NCBI GenBank assembly: GCA_038106445.1
Contig: JAYODU010000016.1
Span: forward strand, 1 to 38,329
Length of the DNA: 38,329 bases
Reading direction: 5' to 3'
From: Pseudemcibacter sp038106445
Lineage (GTDB): Bacteria; Pseudomonadota; Alphaproteobacteria; Sphingomonadales; Emcibacteraceae
Shown here in pieces: positions 16,748-24,973 of this stretch (positions are counted from its first letter, which is position 1; each line of letters starts with the position of its first letter). The notes below the pieces were generated by a model. The model searched no databases. It saw only the letters and a list, made by a program, of their open reading frames with translations, and was not told the DNA's origin. The position numbers and the translations under genes were made by a program.

Positions 16748-17655
16748 GCGATACCCCGGATATTTTCTGCGCGGCGTATGGATACCAGTTCCGCAAGGAT
16801 TGAAAGGGCGATTTCCGCTGGTTCCAGCCCGCCAATATCAAGACCGGCCGGGCCATGAATACGGGCGATTTCGGCTTCTGTGAAACCTTTTTCCCGTAAT
16901 CTTTCACGGCGCTTCGCCTGTGTTTTCCGGCTTCCCAGCGCGGCGATATAAAATGCGTTTGACCGCATGGCAATTTCAAGTGCCGGATCATCAAGTTTAG
17001 GATCGTGGCTAAGTGTGACGATGGCCGTGCTGGCATTAATACCAATTTTTTCAAGCGCTTCATCGGGCCAGTCAGTCATAAATTTGACCCCCGGGAACCG
17101 CTCCTCGGATGCGTATGCAGTTCGCGGGTCCACAAGCGTCACATCAATATCAAGCGTTTCGGCCATTTTGATAAGTCCCTGCGAAATATGCACCGCACCC
17201 ACAACAATCAGCTTAAGTGAAGGTTTATAAACATGCGTGAAAAATTCACCGGGGGCAATTTCGATTTCGCTTTTAAGCTCATGGATTTCATTGGGATCAC
17301 CATCAAGCAGAAATGTCGCTTTTTTATCAATATCAATGACCGGTTCAACAAGAATATGAACTTCACCACCGCAGCTAAGGCCCACTTCCCATGCCTGATC
17401 GGTCGCAACTTCAAATTTGAGAAGCTCGCCTTTTCCCGATCTAATGCATTCATGGGCGGATGTTACAACCACGCCGTCCACACAGCCACCGGATACGGAT
17501 CCTTCCATATGGCCATCCGCATCAATCAGTAGGTGGCTACCAACGGGGCGCGGTGAACTTCCCCATGTTTTTACCACAGTGGCAAGAGCCATTTTACGCC
17601 CTTCCCTATCCCAGTCGCGGATTGTCTGCCAAATATGTCGCCAGTCTGTACTCAT
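16744..17655 (-). CDS. XdhC/CoxI-family molybdoenzyme maturation protein
   Basis: A 303-residue XdhC-family protein. The N-terminal domain has ALATVVKTWGSSPRPVGSHL and the conserved GSVSGGCVDG; the C-terminal Rossmann domain has LIVVGAVHISQGL, VDPRTAYASEERFPG and ALGSRKT, ending with the HGPAGLDIGG signature. These proteins bind molybdenum cofactor and aid sulfuration and insertion into xanthine-dehydrogenase-family enzymes. I start at ATG 17655 (MSTDWRHIW), the family-like N-terminus; the frame stays open to an ATG at 17691. Neither start has a good Shine-Dalgarno. The gene overlaps mocA by four bases and is divergent from the YdjM-like gene. Confidence 0.88.
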   Translation of the reverse strand: MSTDWRHIWQTIRDWDREGRKMALATVVKTWGSSPRPVGSHLLIDADGHMEGSVSGGCVDGVVVTSAHECIRSGKGELLKFEVATDQAWEVGLSCGGEVHILVEPVIDIDKKATFLLDGDPNEIHELKSEIEIAPGEFFTHVYKPSLKLIVVGAVHISQGLIKMAETLDIDVTLVDPRTAYASEERFPGVKFMTDWPDEALEKIGINASTAIVTLSHDPKLDDPALEIAMRSNAFYIAALGSRKTQAKRRERLREKGFTEAEIARIHGPAGLDIGGLEPAEIALSILAELVSIRRAENIRGIA

Positions 17656-17720
17656 GGCGCGGACAGTATCAAATAAAGTTTCAAAAATCATCTGAAAATG
17701 TGAAACAATATAACAAATTA

Positions 17721-17748
17721 TTGAATGAGAGCAGGATTTGCTTATATT
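17721..17748 (+). promoter_or_regulatory. Putative promoter for the YdjM-like gene
   Basis: TTGAAT (17721-17726), a 16-bp spacer and TATATT (17743-17748), about 30 bp upstream of the start codon. Confidence 0.4.
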
Positions 17749-17777
17749 CGCAGTATGAAGTCAATAAAGGGTATAGA

Positions 17778-18812
17778 ATGGATCCGTTTTCACAAGGGGC
17801 GCTTGGCGCTGCATTTTCACAAAGTTTTGCCAATAAAAAGAAAATCCCCATTGCCTGTCTTGCCGGGATTCTTGGTGGTACTGCACCCGATCTGGATATT
17901 CTGATCGGATCGGCGACCGATCCTTTACTAGGGCAGGAATTTCACCGTCATTTCACCCATTCGATCTGGTTTATTCCCATTGGCGGATTTCTGGTGGGGA
18001 TAGCCATGTGGCTTCTCTTTAATAGGATTTTCCGTATCAAGGAATGGGATCCGAAGACGCTGATAACATTTGCGACCCTTGGCTATGCGACCCATGCGGT
18101 GCTTGATGCCTGTACCAGTTACGGCACACGGCTTTTCTGGCCCCTTTCAAATGCAAGGGTAGCGTGGGATACAATTTCGATCATCGACCCGCTGGTTACG
18201 ATACCGCTTATTGTATTTGTTATATTCAGTGTAAAACAACGATCTGCAAAATTCGCTCGTATTGGTATGGGGGTCTTTTTATTTTATATGTCGCTTGGGT
18301 TTATACAAAATGCCCGCGTTACTAACTCAATTGAGGAACTCGCGGCAACACGCGGCCATACTGTGGAACGCATCAAACTTAACGCTAAAATCGGTAATAT
18401 GATCGTCTGGCGGACCGTTTATGAATATGATGGTAATTATTATGTTAATGGGGTCGTTGCGACACCGTTCAGAAAACCCGGTATTATCGAAGGAGGTTCC
18501 GCCCCTGCCATAAACCCGGAAACCATATATCCCGAAATTGGTACCGATAGTGTCGCCCGCAATGACATCCGTCGTTTTGATTATTTTGCGCAAGGCTATC
18601 TGATTGAATTTAAAGACGCGCTTGCAGACATCCGCTATAGCAGTCAACCCCATTCCATTGAACCCTTCTGGGGGATCACTGTAGACACAGAAAATCCAGA
18701 TAATCATGTGGGATATGGCATCGAAAGGCCGGGGGGGCGTGCGCTGAATGTCACATGGGAAATGATGTGGGGGGATTATGATCCCAATGAGGAAACAATC
18801 CCCGCCCCATAA
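17778..18812 (+). CDS. Membrane-bound YdjM-like metal-dependent hydrolase
   Basis: A 344-residue inner-membrane protein of the YdjM/DUF457-type family annotated as metal-dependent hydrolase. Family residues are present: PDLD (37-40), HRHFTH (56-61) and HAVLDACTSYGTRLFWP (106-122). At least four hydrophobic helices are visible (about 64-82, 97-110, 140-160, 170-185), followed by a soluble C-terminal half of about 150 residues. The start is the ATG at 17778 with AAAGGG six bases upstream; the frame is open much further upstream but overlaps xdhC on the other strand. The substrate is unknown. Its 3' end is convergent with argG, 13 bp apart. Confidence 0.8.
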   Translation: MDPFSQGALGAAFSQSFANKKKIPIACLAGILGGTAPDLDILIGSATDPLLGQEFHRHFTHSIWFIPIGGFLVGIAMWLLFNRIFRIKEWDPKTLITFATLGYATHAVLDACTSYGTRLFWPLSNARVAWDTISIIDPLVTIPLIVFVIFSVKQRSAKFARIGMGVFLFYMSLGFIQNARVTNSIEELAATRGHTVERIKLNAKIGNMIVWRTVYEYDGNYYVNGVVATPFRKPGIIEGGSAPAINPETIYPEIGTDSVARNDIRRFDYFAQGYLIEFKDALADIRYSSQPHSIEPFWGITVDTENPDNHVGYGIERPGGRALNVTWEMMWGDYDPNEETIPAP

Positions 18813-18825
18813 TGATTAGTGATGA

Positions 18826-20031
18826 TCAGTTATTCCCGCGCAGGTTACGCAGCCTTAAACGAAGCGCGTTCAGCTTGATAAAGCCTTCCGCATCATGTTG
18901 GTCGTATACTTCGTCTTCTTCGAAGGTGACGTGTTCCATGCTATAAAGGGAACGCGGTGATTTGCGACCTACAAGGGTTGCATTTCCCTTGTAAAGCTTC
19001 ATACGAACAGTTCCGTAGACATCTTCCTGCGACTTGTCGATCAGTGCCTGCATCATTTCACGTTCCGGGGAATACCAGAAACCATTATAAATGGTTTCGG
19101 CATATCTTGGCATGATTTCATCTTTTAGATGCATGGCGCCACGGTCAATAGTAATGCTTTCCATGCCGCGATGCGCAGTAAGCAGGATCGTACCGCCCGG
19201 TGTTTCATAAATCCCGCGGGACTTCATGCCGATATAACGGTTTTCGAGAAGGTCAAGTCTGCCAATCCCGTTTATTCTGCCATATTCATTAAGTTTGGTC
19301 AGCAGTGTCGCAGGGCTCATTCTTTCACCATTAATGGCGACCGGGTCCCCTTTTTCAAATTCTATTTCGATATAGGTTGGTTTATCCGGTGCATTTTCCG
19401 GTGAATCCGTACGGCTATAAACATATTCGGGGCATTCTTCCCACGGATCTTCAAGAAGTTTTCCTTCTGATGAAATATGAAGCAGGTTGGAATCACACGA
19501 AAATGGTGCCTCGCCGCGCTTGTCCTTGGTAATTGGAATTTGGTTCTTTTCAGCATAGGCAATAAGCTTTTCACGACTGTTAAGATCCCATTCCCGCCAC
19601 GGAGCAATAACTTTGATATTCGGGTTTAGAGCGTAATAACCCAGCTCAAAACGGATCTGGTCGTTTCCTTTACCGGTAGCTCCATGACAGACGGCTTCGG
19701 CTCCTACCTGAGCGGCAATTTCAATTTGCCGTTTGGCAATCAACGGGCGCGCGATTGACGTTCCAAGTAAATATGTTCCTTCATAAAGGGCGTTGGCGCG
19801 AAACATGGGAAAGACAAAATCACGGACAAATTCTTCACGAAGATCTTCGATATAGATTTCCTTAACCCCGAACATTTCGGCCTTTTTGCGGGCCGGTTCA
19901 AGCTCCTCACCCTGACCAAGATCAGCAGTAAAGGTCACCACTTCACATTCATACTCGTCGCGTAGCCATTTCAGAATAATGGATGTATCCAATCCACCGG
20001 AATAGGCCAGAACCACTTTATTAATAGGCAT
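18826..20031 (-). CDS. argG: Argininosuccinate synthase
   Basis: A 401-residue cytoplasmic enzyme that joins citrulline and aspartate using ATP in arginine synthesis. The N-terminal ATP-pyrophosphatase loop AYSGGLDTS is at 9-17. Other family blocks are TADLGQGEE, GTSIARPLIA, CHGATGKGNDQIRFE and YAPE-like YSPEREM. Length is normal. I start at ATG 20031 (MPINKVVLAY), which has AAGGAT upstream; the ATG seven codons earlier precedes that site. It is monocistronic, with a promoter candidate at 20073-20100. Confidence 0.97.
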   Translation of the reverse strand: MPINKVVLAYSGGLDTSIILKWLRDEYECEVVTFTADLGQGEELEPARKKAEMFGVKEIYIEDLREEFVRDFVFPMFRANALYEGTYLLGTSIARPLIAKRQIEIAAQVGAEAVCHGATGKGNDQIRFELGYYALNPNIKVIAPWREWDLNSREKLIAYAEKNQIPITKDKRGEAPFSCDSNLLHISSEGKLLEDPWEECPEYVYSRTDSPENAPDKPTYIEIEFEKGDPVAINGERMSPATLLTKLNEYGRINGIGRLDLLENRYIGMKSRGIYETPGGTILLTAHRGMESITIDRGAMHLKDEIMPRYAETIYNGFWYSPEREMMQALIDKSQEDVYGTVRMKLYKGNATLVGRKSPRSLYSMEHVTFEEDEVYDQHDAEGFIKLNALRLRLRNLRGNN

Positions 20032-20072
20032 AATTTTATCCTTGAAAATCACAGTTTTGATTCTTGGGGCGC

Positions 20073-20100
20073 AGTATAGGGATTAGATGTTTATTCGCAA
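20073..20100 (-). promoter_or_regulatory. Putative argG promoter
   Basis: On the minus strand: TTGCGA (20100-20095), a 16-bp spacer and TATACT (20078-20073), giving a leader of about 35 bases. Confidence 0.45.
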
Positions 20101-20152
20101 GCTATTTGATACATTTTTTGATAAAAAATGCATTTTTAAACAAAATAAAAAG

Positions 20153-20192
20153 AATTTATTGCTGTTTTAGATATTTAAAACAGCAATAAATT
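20153..20192 (-). terminator. Strong intrinsic terminator after the cytochrome fragment
   Basis: Two perfect 17-bp arms (20153-20169 and 20176-20192; AATTTATTGCTGTTTTA and its complement) enclose a 6-nt loop. On the minus strand the stem is followed by CTTTTTATTTTG. It lies 18 bp past the stop of the 20211-20489 fragment. Confidence 0.75.
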
Positions 20193-20210
20193 TTGTTTTA
20201 TCTATTTTTA

Positions 20211-20489
20211 TCACTGAACTGCCTGATGACACCCTGCGCAGGACCCGGACACACGACCGGCCATATAATACCGTGGTGAGCGGAGGGATGCCTGCCATAA
20301 CGCCTGATCCACATCATTCAGGAAGCGGAACATATCACCTGCCAGATAGGGATGTATAGACCTTATTTCACCTGCATGAAGTTCCTGTGCGATTTCCTGA
20401 ATACGCTTAAGGTTATCAATCACGTCCTGCTGATCAATCGGGTCTTCATCGTTATTTTCATCGGCAAGTGCCGCATCAAGATTAAGCAT
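20211..20489 (-). pseudogene. 5'-truncated cytochrome c'-like fragment
   Basis: The readable part (92 residues from an internal ATG) is mostly helical and charged and ends in SGSCAGCHQAVQ, a CxxCH haem site close to the C-terminus as in cytochrome c' and c556 proteins. Those families are usually about 130-150 residues with a signal peptide; here both the signal peptide and the first helix are missing. The frame extends a few codons upstream of the ATG (encoding WSAFA) before a stop, within the end of a hydrolase fragment in another frame. A terminator follows directly, so this 3' end is probably original. Most likely a remnant left after a deletion fused it to the hydrolase. Confidence 0.6.
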
Positions 20490-20923
20490 GGCAAAAGCTG
20501 ACCATATTTATCGCTTTTTATCAAACCGAGCGGGCTATCGCCATTTTTAGGAAGCATTGCTGCAACATAAATCAGTTTTTCTATTTTATTGGAAATTCTT
20601 TCTGCAACTTGAGACATTATTGCACCGCCTAGAGAGTGGCCAACCAAAATGACTTTACCATCGATTTTACTGATGAAATTATCAATATGATTTACATATG
20701 CATCCATGGTTACATCAGAGATTTCTTTTTGGTTTTCACCATGTCCTGGTAAGTCAAACACGTACACCTTACTTCCGTCCTTTGACAAAAGTTTATTTAC
20801 TTCGTCAAATACCCATGCAGCACCCCAGGCACCGTGAATAAGTATAAATGTTTTAGTCTCTGTTGAATTTGTGATTATTTTGAGCCTCTTAAAATTTTTT
20901 AAATTGTGTTGATAGGAATTACT
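20420..20923 (-). pseudogene. Alpha/beta hydrolase fragment, truncated at both ends
   Basis: This frame encodes the N-terminal half of an alpha/beta hydrolase: TFILIHGAWGAAW (oxyanion motif HGAW), VYVFDLPGHGEN and the nucleophile elbow GHSLGG, then LIYVAAMLPKNGDSP. The catalytic Asp and His, normally about 100 residues further on, are absent. After DKYG the sequence runs into the cytochrome fragment out of frame. At the 5' side no ATG or signal peptide precedes the HGAW motif: an in-frame TGA (20924-20926) blocks it, and the only upstream-usable start (TTG, 20788) lies after HGAW. It is therefore non-functional as read. Confidence 0.65.
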
Positions 20924-21123
20924 TCATTTGAAAAATGGTGAATACGCACCTCTGCTTGCTTCTTCGGCCACAGCAACGTCAAATAAACTTGTTGTAGGTC
21001 CGTCATCAAATGATTTGAAAATTGATATTCGCATTTCATAAGGAGGTTTTGATCTCCTATTATTGTTGATATTAAGTAACTATTTTGCGATGTTACAAGC
21101 GTCTTTTTGTTATTGTTTTGGTT

Positions 21124-21270
21124 TTAATTAATCTCCTTTTTCCAGAATTGATTTATCTCTGCCAAAGTCATTGTCAAAACCGCTCGAGATAGCTGTTCCT
21201 GTAAGGACCAATAGCAAAAACCAAATTGAAATCTAACAGATGACAATAAGTAATTATCGAATAATTCCAT
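21124..21270 (-). CDS. Possible 48-residue small protein
   Basis: An ATG-initiated 48-codon frame in an otherwise gene-free region. Its product starts MELFDNYLLSS and ends AEINQFWKKEIN. No Shine-Dalgarno precedes the ATG, and the hairpin repeat ends 10 bp upstream. I recognise no family. It may be a chance frame or the tail of a lost gene. Confidence 0.2.
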   Translation of the reverse strand: MELFDNYLLSSVRFQFGFCYWSLQEQLSRAVLTMTLAEINQFWKKEIN

Positions 21271-21279
21271 TTTCTGAAC

Positions 21280-21303
21280 GTCTGCTTTGGGTCGTTAGCA
21301 GAC
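21280..21303 (+). repeat. TTTGGGTCG hairpin element, copy 2
   Basis: GTCTGCT-TTGGGTCGTT-AGCAGAC: perfect 7-bp stem with a 10-nt loop. Loop and inner stem are shared with copy 1 at 1190-1215 (opposite orientation), 20 kb away. Both copies are intergenic and not attached to any gene. Confidence 0.55.
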
Positions 21304-21331
21304 ACTTCAGCTTTTATATCAATATAAAAGT

Positions 21332-21371
21332 CTGATTAGGATCACGTGCGGAAGCACATAATCCTAATTAG
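21332..21371 (-). terminator. thiC terminator candidate
   Basis: An 18-position stem (CTGATTAGGATCACGTGC against GCACATAATCCTAATTAG, two mismatches and one G-T) with a 4-nt loop, 15 bp after the thiC stop codon. On the minus strand it is followed by ACTTTTATATTG, a modest T-rich tail. Confidence 0.55.
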
Positions 21372-21386
21372 CTAAATCAACTTATA

Positions 21387-23222
21387 TTAAAGGCTCTCGT
21401 TGCTTTCCTTGTTGGCATCAACGGTCTGATAAATTTTTGAGCCGCTGTTCTTGAATTTTTCGCTCATTTCCGCCATTCCGCCCGCCGCAAAATCACGGAC
21501 TTCCTGACTGATTTTCATCGAACAGAATTTTGGCCCGCACATGGAACAGAAATGTGCGACTTTGTGGGCTTCCTTGGGTAAGGTCTGGTCGTGATATTCG
21601 CGTGCCTTTTCCGGATCAAGCCCGATATTGAACTGATCAATCCAGCGAAATTCAAACCGTGCGCGGCTCATGGCGTCATCACGAAGCTGCGCGCCCGGGT
21701 GCCCTTTGGCAAGGTCGGCGGCATGGGCGGCAATTTTATAGGTAATCACCCCGGTTTTTACATCATCCCGGTTGGGAAGGCCCAAATGTTCCTTCGGCGT
21801 TACATAACAAAGCATCGCACAACCGAACCAGCCGATCATCGCGGCGCCAATGCCGCTGGTGATATGATCATAACCGGGGGCGATATCCGTTGTCAGCGGG
21901 CCGAGGGTATAAAATGGCGCTTCGTGGCATTCCTTAAGCTGTTTATCCATGTTGATTTTGATCTTGTTCATGGGCACATGGCCCGGTCCTTCGATCATTA
22001 CCTGGCATCCCTTGGCCCAGGCGATTTTGGTAAGTTCACCCAATGTTTCAAGTTCGGCAAATTGGGCTTCATCATTGGCGTCGGCGATAGAACCCGGGCG
22101 CAGCCCGTCCCCAAGGGAGAAGGAAACGTCATACGCGGCCATAATGTCGCATATTTCTTCAAAATGTTCATAAAGGAAGCTTTCCTTATGATGTGCAAGG
22201 CACCATTTTGCCATGATGGAACCACCGCGTGAAACGATCCCCGTCACACGATTTGCCGTCATCGGCACATAACGCAGAAGCACACCCGCATGGATGGTGA
22301 AATAATCAACGCCCTGCTCCGCCTGTTCAATCAGCGTATCGCGGTACACTTCCCAGGTCAGGTCTTCGGCAATGCCGCCGACTTTTTCAAGCGCCTGATA
22401 AATAGGCACGGTGCCAATGGGAACCGGGGAATTGCGTATAATCCATTCACGGGTGTTATGAATATTGCGCCCGGTGGAAAGGTCCATCACATTATCCGCA
22501 CCCCAGCGGGTGGCCCAGACCATTTTATCCACTTCTTCCGCGACGGATGATGTCACGGCGGAATTTCCGATATTGGCATTGATTTTCACCATAAAATTGC
22601 GACCAATGATCATCGGTTCCGCTTCGGGGTGGTTTATATTACGCGGGATGATGGCGCGGCCTGCGGCGACTTCTGCGCGTACAAATTCAGGTGTGATCTG
22701 ATCGGGTATGCTGGCCCCAAAGCTTTCGGCATATGGATCGGGTGTATAATCATTTCCCAGTTCGGCACGAGACATATTTTCACGGATCGCGATATATTCC
22801 ATTTCCTTTGTAATGATGCCGGCCTTTGCATATTGATATTGCGTGACCACTTGCCCCGGTTTTGCACGCAGCGGCCGGTGTTTTAAAGGGAATTCACGGG
22901 CGAGGAACTTGCCTGTGGCGCCACCGTTATCTTCGGGTTTTACATCACGGCCGTCATATTGTTCCACATCACCACGGTCAAGAACCCATTTTTGACGTGA
23001 ACGGTCAAGACCGGCATCAATATCAATTTCCACATCGGGGTCCGTATAGGGCCCCGATGTATCATAAACTTTTAAATCAGGTTCATTTGCCGACGGGTCA
23101 AGAGCAATTGACCGCATGGGCACCTGGATCGACGGGTCGGTTCCCTGCACATAGACCTTGGTGGATGCAGGAAGCGGCCCCGTGGTCACTTCAAGTTTTT
23201 CGATTTTTGTTTCTACGTTCAT
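21387..23222 (-). CDS. thiC: Phosphomethylpyrimidine synthase
   Basis: A 611-residue radical-SAM enzyme that converts aminoimidazole ribotide to hydroxymethylpyrimidine phosphate in thiamine synthesis. The unusual C-terminal iron-sulfur motif CSMCGPKFCSMK (Cx2Cx4C; Cys559, Cys562, Cys567) is intact. Other family blocks include MKINANIGNSAV, MDLSTGRNIH, IHAGVLLRYVP and QVMIEGPGHVPM. Start: ATG at 23222, eight bases after GGAGA; two ATGs further upstream precede that site. A TPP riboswitch lies in the leader, so expression should fall when thiamine pyrophosphate is plentiful. It is monocistronic, with a hairpin terminator after it. Confidence 0.97.
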   Translation of the reverse strand: MNVETKIEKLEVTTGPLPASTKVYVQGTDPSIQVPMRSIALDPSANEPDLKVYDTSGPYTDPDVEIDIDAGLDRSRQKWVLDRGDVEQYDGRDVKPEDNGGATGKFLAREFPLKHRPLRAKPGQVVTQYQYAKAGIITKEMEYIAIRENMSRAELGNDYTPDPYAESFGASIPDQITPEFVRAEVAAGRAIIPRNINHPEAEPMIIGRNFMVKINANIGNSAVTSSVAEEVDKMVWATRWGADNVMDLSTGRNIHNTREWIIRNSPVPIGTVPIYQALEKVGGIAEDLTWEVYRDTLIEQAEQGVDYFTIHAGVLLRYVPMTANRVTGIVSRGGSIMAKWCLAHHKESFLYEHFEEICDIMAAYDVSFSLGDGLRPGSIADANDEAQFAELETLGELTKIAWAKGCQVMIEGPGHVPMNKIKINMDKQLKECHEAPFYTLGPLTTDIAPGYDHITSGIGAAMIGWFGCAMLCYVTPKEHLGLPNRDDVKTGVITYKIAAHAADLAKGHPGAQLRDDAMSRARFEFRWIDQFNIGLDPEKAREYHDQTLPKEAHKVAHFCSMCGPKFCSMKISQEVRDFAAGGMAEMSEKFKNSGSKIYQTVDANKESNESL

Positions 23223-23287
23223 AGCCAGGCTCTCCATCATTTTAAAATTGGAGACCCGGGGACAAGCGGTTGTGGTTTTAGAATTCT

Positions 23288-23385
23288 TTAGATCCCTTCC
23301 CTCCGCCGGAATAACCCGGATCAGGTTCTAAGGGTTACTGTGTCAATTCACAGGATCTCAGTTATACCAACTCCCCTAGGAATAG
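23288..23385 (-). promoter_or_regulatory. TPP riboswitch (THI element)
   Basis: On the minus strand the canonical conserved pieces appear in order: AGGGGAG (23377-23371), CTGAGA (23361-23356), then ACCC, GAACCTGATC (23328-23319), GGGTTATTCCGGCGGAGGGA ending at about 23298. It sits 66 bp upstream of the thiC start. No obvious terminator lies between them, so control of translation initiation is likely (inference). Confidence 0.95.
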
Positions 23386-23422
23386 GATCAAGGGTAAAGG
23401 TTTTTAGCGTAAATACAAGCGA

Positions 23423-23452
23423 AATATATGATGGTGCTCGCCGCTTTTTCAA
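23423..23452 (-). promoter_or_regulatory. Putative thiC promoter
   Basis: On the minus strand: TTGAAA (23452-23447), an 18-bp spacer and TATATT (23428-23423). Transcription would begin about 40 bases before the riboswitch core. Confidence 0.5.
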
Positions 23453-23467
23453 TGTATAAGCGGGGCC

Positions 23468-23929
23468 ATGGAAATTGAACCTGATGAGCTTAAAACCCGC
23501 CTTGAAAAAGGTGAACGATTACTTGGACTTGATCTTGGCTCCAAGACAATCGGGCTTGCGCTTTCCGACGTGATGCTGACGGTTGCAACGCCGATGGAAA
23601 CCATAAAACGCAAAAAATTCAGCCGGGATGTTGAGCGCATTTTTACCATTATCGATGAACAGAATGTCGGGGCGCTGGTGCTTGGGCTTCCAAAAAATAT
23701 GGATGGTTCCGAAGGGCCGCGCTGTCAATCCACGCGGCAGTTTGCAAAAAACATTATGGAAATACGCGCTATTGACATCTGCTTCTGGGATGAGCGGCTA
23801 TCCACAATGGCCGTCACCCGCACCCTTATCGAAGCGGACGCAAGCCGCAAACGTCAGGGGGAACTGGTTGATAAAATGGCTGCTTCCTATATTTTGCAGG
23901 GACTTCTGGATAAACTTTCGCGTATCTAG
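23468..23929 (+). CDS. ruvX: Putative pre-16S rRNA nuclease RuvX/YqgF
   Basis: A 153-residue RNase H-fold protein of the YqgF family, involved in 16S rRNA 5'-end maturation. Catalytic acidic residues lie in LGLDLGSKTIG (Asp22), WDERLST (107-113) and LVDKMAAS (Asp135); LVLGLPKNMDGSEG is the other signature. Length is typical. The start has only a weak GCGGGG site. It is divergent from thiC and heads the conserved order ruvX-pyrB-pyrC'-plsY-dprA-topA-rnr. Confidence 0.93.
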   Translation: MEIEPDELKTRLEKGERLLGLDLGSKTIGLALSDVMLTVATPMETIKRKKFSRDVERIFTIIDEQNVGALVLGLPKNMDGSEGPRCQSTRQFAKNIMEIRAIDICFWDERLSTMAVTRTLIEADASRKRQGELVDKMAASYILQGLLDKLSRI

Positions 23930-23945
23930 AAAAACAAATTTTGGC

Positions 23946-23974
23946 TTGCGTGCATAGTCAATTACCACTATATA
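23946..23974 (+). promoter_or_regulatory. Putative promoter upstream of pyrB
   Basis: TTGCGT (23946-23951), a 17-bp spacer and TATATA (23969-23974), about 45 bp before the pyrB start. Confidence 0.45.
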
Positions 23975-24019
23975 CTTGATTTTCAGAACCTTATAAAAAC
24001 ACCCAATTAAGGACTGAAT

Positions 24020-24973
24020 ATGACGCCAGCCAAAGCATCATTTCCACATGATCATCTTCTTGGTATTGAAGGTTTAAAAGAAACTGAAATTTCACTTATT
24101 CTTGATCTTGCCGACGAATATGTTGAACAGAACCGCCGCACCAACAAGAAAAAAGACCTGCTTGGCGGGCTTACACAAATAAATCTTTTTTTTGAAAATT
24201 CGACCCGCACCCGCATGTCATTTGAGCTTGCTGGAAAACGGCTTGGGGCTGATGTTATCAACATGTCCACATCCACATCATCCATTAAAAAGGGTGAAAC
24301 GCTGATTGATACCGCATCAACGCTTAATGCCATGCGGCCGGACCTTCTTGTGGTAAGACACGATTCATCCGGTGCTGTTAACCTGCTGTCACAAAAAGTG
24401 GACTGTGCGGTGCTTAATGCCGGGGACGGAAAACATGAACACCCGACACAGGCGCTGCTTGATGCACTGACGATAAGACGCCGCAAAGGCCGACTTGCAA
24501 GGCTCACTGTCGCCATTTGCGGCGATGTACTTCACAGCCGCGTGGCACGGTCCAATATACATCTTTTAAATATTATGGGTGCGAGGGTACGGCTGATTGG
24601 CCCCCCGACACTTATACCATCGGGCGCCGCACGGCTTGGTGCAGAAATTTACTATAATATGGAAGAAGGGCTTCAGGACTGTGATATCATCATGATGCTA
24701 AGGCTTCAAACTGAACGGATGCACGGGGGTTATTTTCCAAGTGTAAGTGAATATTTTTCACTTTACGGGCTTGATTATGCGAAGCTTTTAAACGCCAAGG
24801 ATGACGCCCTGATCATGCATCCGGGTCCTATGAACCGCGGTGTGGAAATTGATGCTGCAGTTGCGGATGATCTGACCCGAAGCGCCATTCAGGAACAGGT
24901 GGAAATGGGGGTTGCAGTACGGATGGCGTGTCTTGATCTTCTTACCCGTAAAAAGAGGGGGGACGCAAAATGA
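24020..24973 (+). CDS. pyrB: Aspartate carbamoyltransferase catalytic subunit
   Basis: A 317-residue enzyme of pyrimidine synthesis that makes N-carbamoylaspartate. The carbamoyl-phosphate site FFENSTRTR (57-65), HPTQALLD and the aspartate-loop region MMLRLQTERM are present, as is HPGPMNRGVEI. Start: ATG with AAGGAC six bases upstream. It overlaps the next gene by four bases (ATGA, 24970-24973). No pyrI regulatory subunit is present; in this type the catalytic subunit usually assembles with the dihydroorotase-like partner encoded next. Confidence 0.96.
   Translation: MTPAKASFPHDHLLGIEGLKETEISLILDLADEYVEQNRRTNKKKDLLGGLTQINLFFENSTRTRMSFELAGKRLGADVINMSTSTSSIKKGETLIDTASTLNAMRPDLLVVRHDSSGAVNLLSQKVDCAVLNAGDGKHEHPTQALLDALTIRRRKGRLARLTVAICGDVLHSRVARSNIHLLNIMGARVRLIGPPTLIPSGAARLGAEIYYNMEEGLQDCDIIMMLRLQTERMHGGYFPSVSEYFSLYGLDYAKLLNAKDDALIMHPGPMNRGVEIDAAVADDLTRSAIQEQVEMGVAVRMACLDLLTRKKRGDAK

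Larger units (their letters stand above)
20924..21386. other. Gene-poor AT-rich scar region
   Basis: Between the hydrolase fragment and thiC I find no recognisable gene. Overlapping small minus-strand frames exist (36 and 47 codons at about 20900-21040, and 48 codons at 21124-21270) without good ribosome-binding sites. The right part carries the TTTGGGTCG hairpin (21280-21303), a small hairpin CTTTTATA-TCAA-TATAAAAG (21311-21330) and the thiC terminator candidate. The region looks like a remnant of lost genes. Confidence 0.5.

Noticed and set aside
20890..21040. Overlapping 36- and 47-codon minus-strand frames with a nearby plus-strand AAGGAGG at about 21040
   Set aside because: The two frames overlap in different phases, neither has a properly spaced ribosome-binding site, and the AAGGAGG on the plus strand leads only to a six-codon frame.
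23288..23385. Novel structured leader upstream of thiC
   Set aside because: It matches the known TPP riboswitch in sequence, order and gene context, so it is not new.
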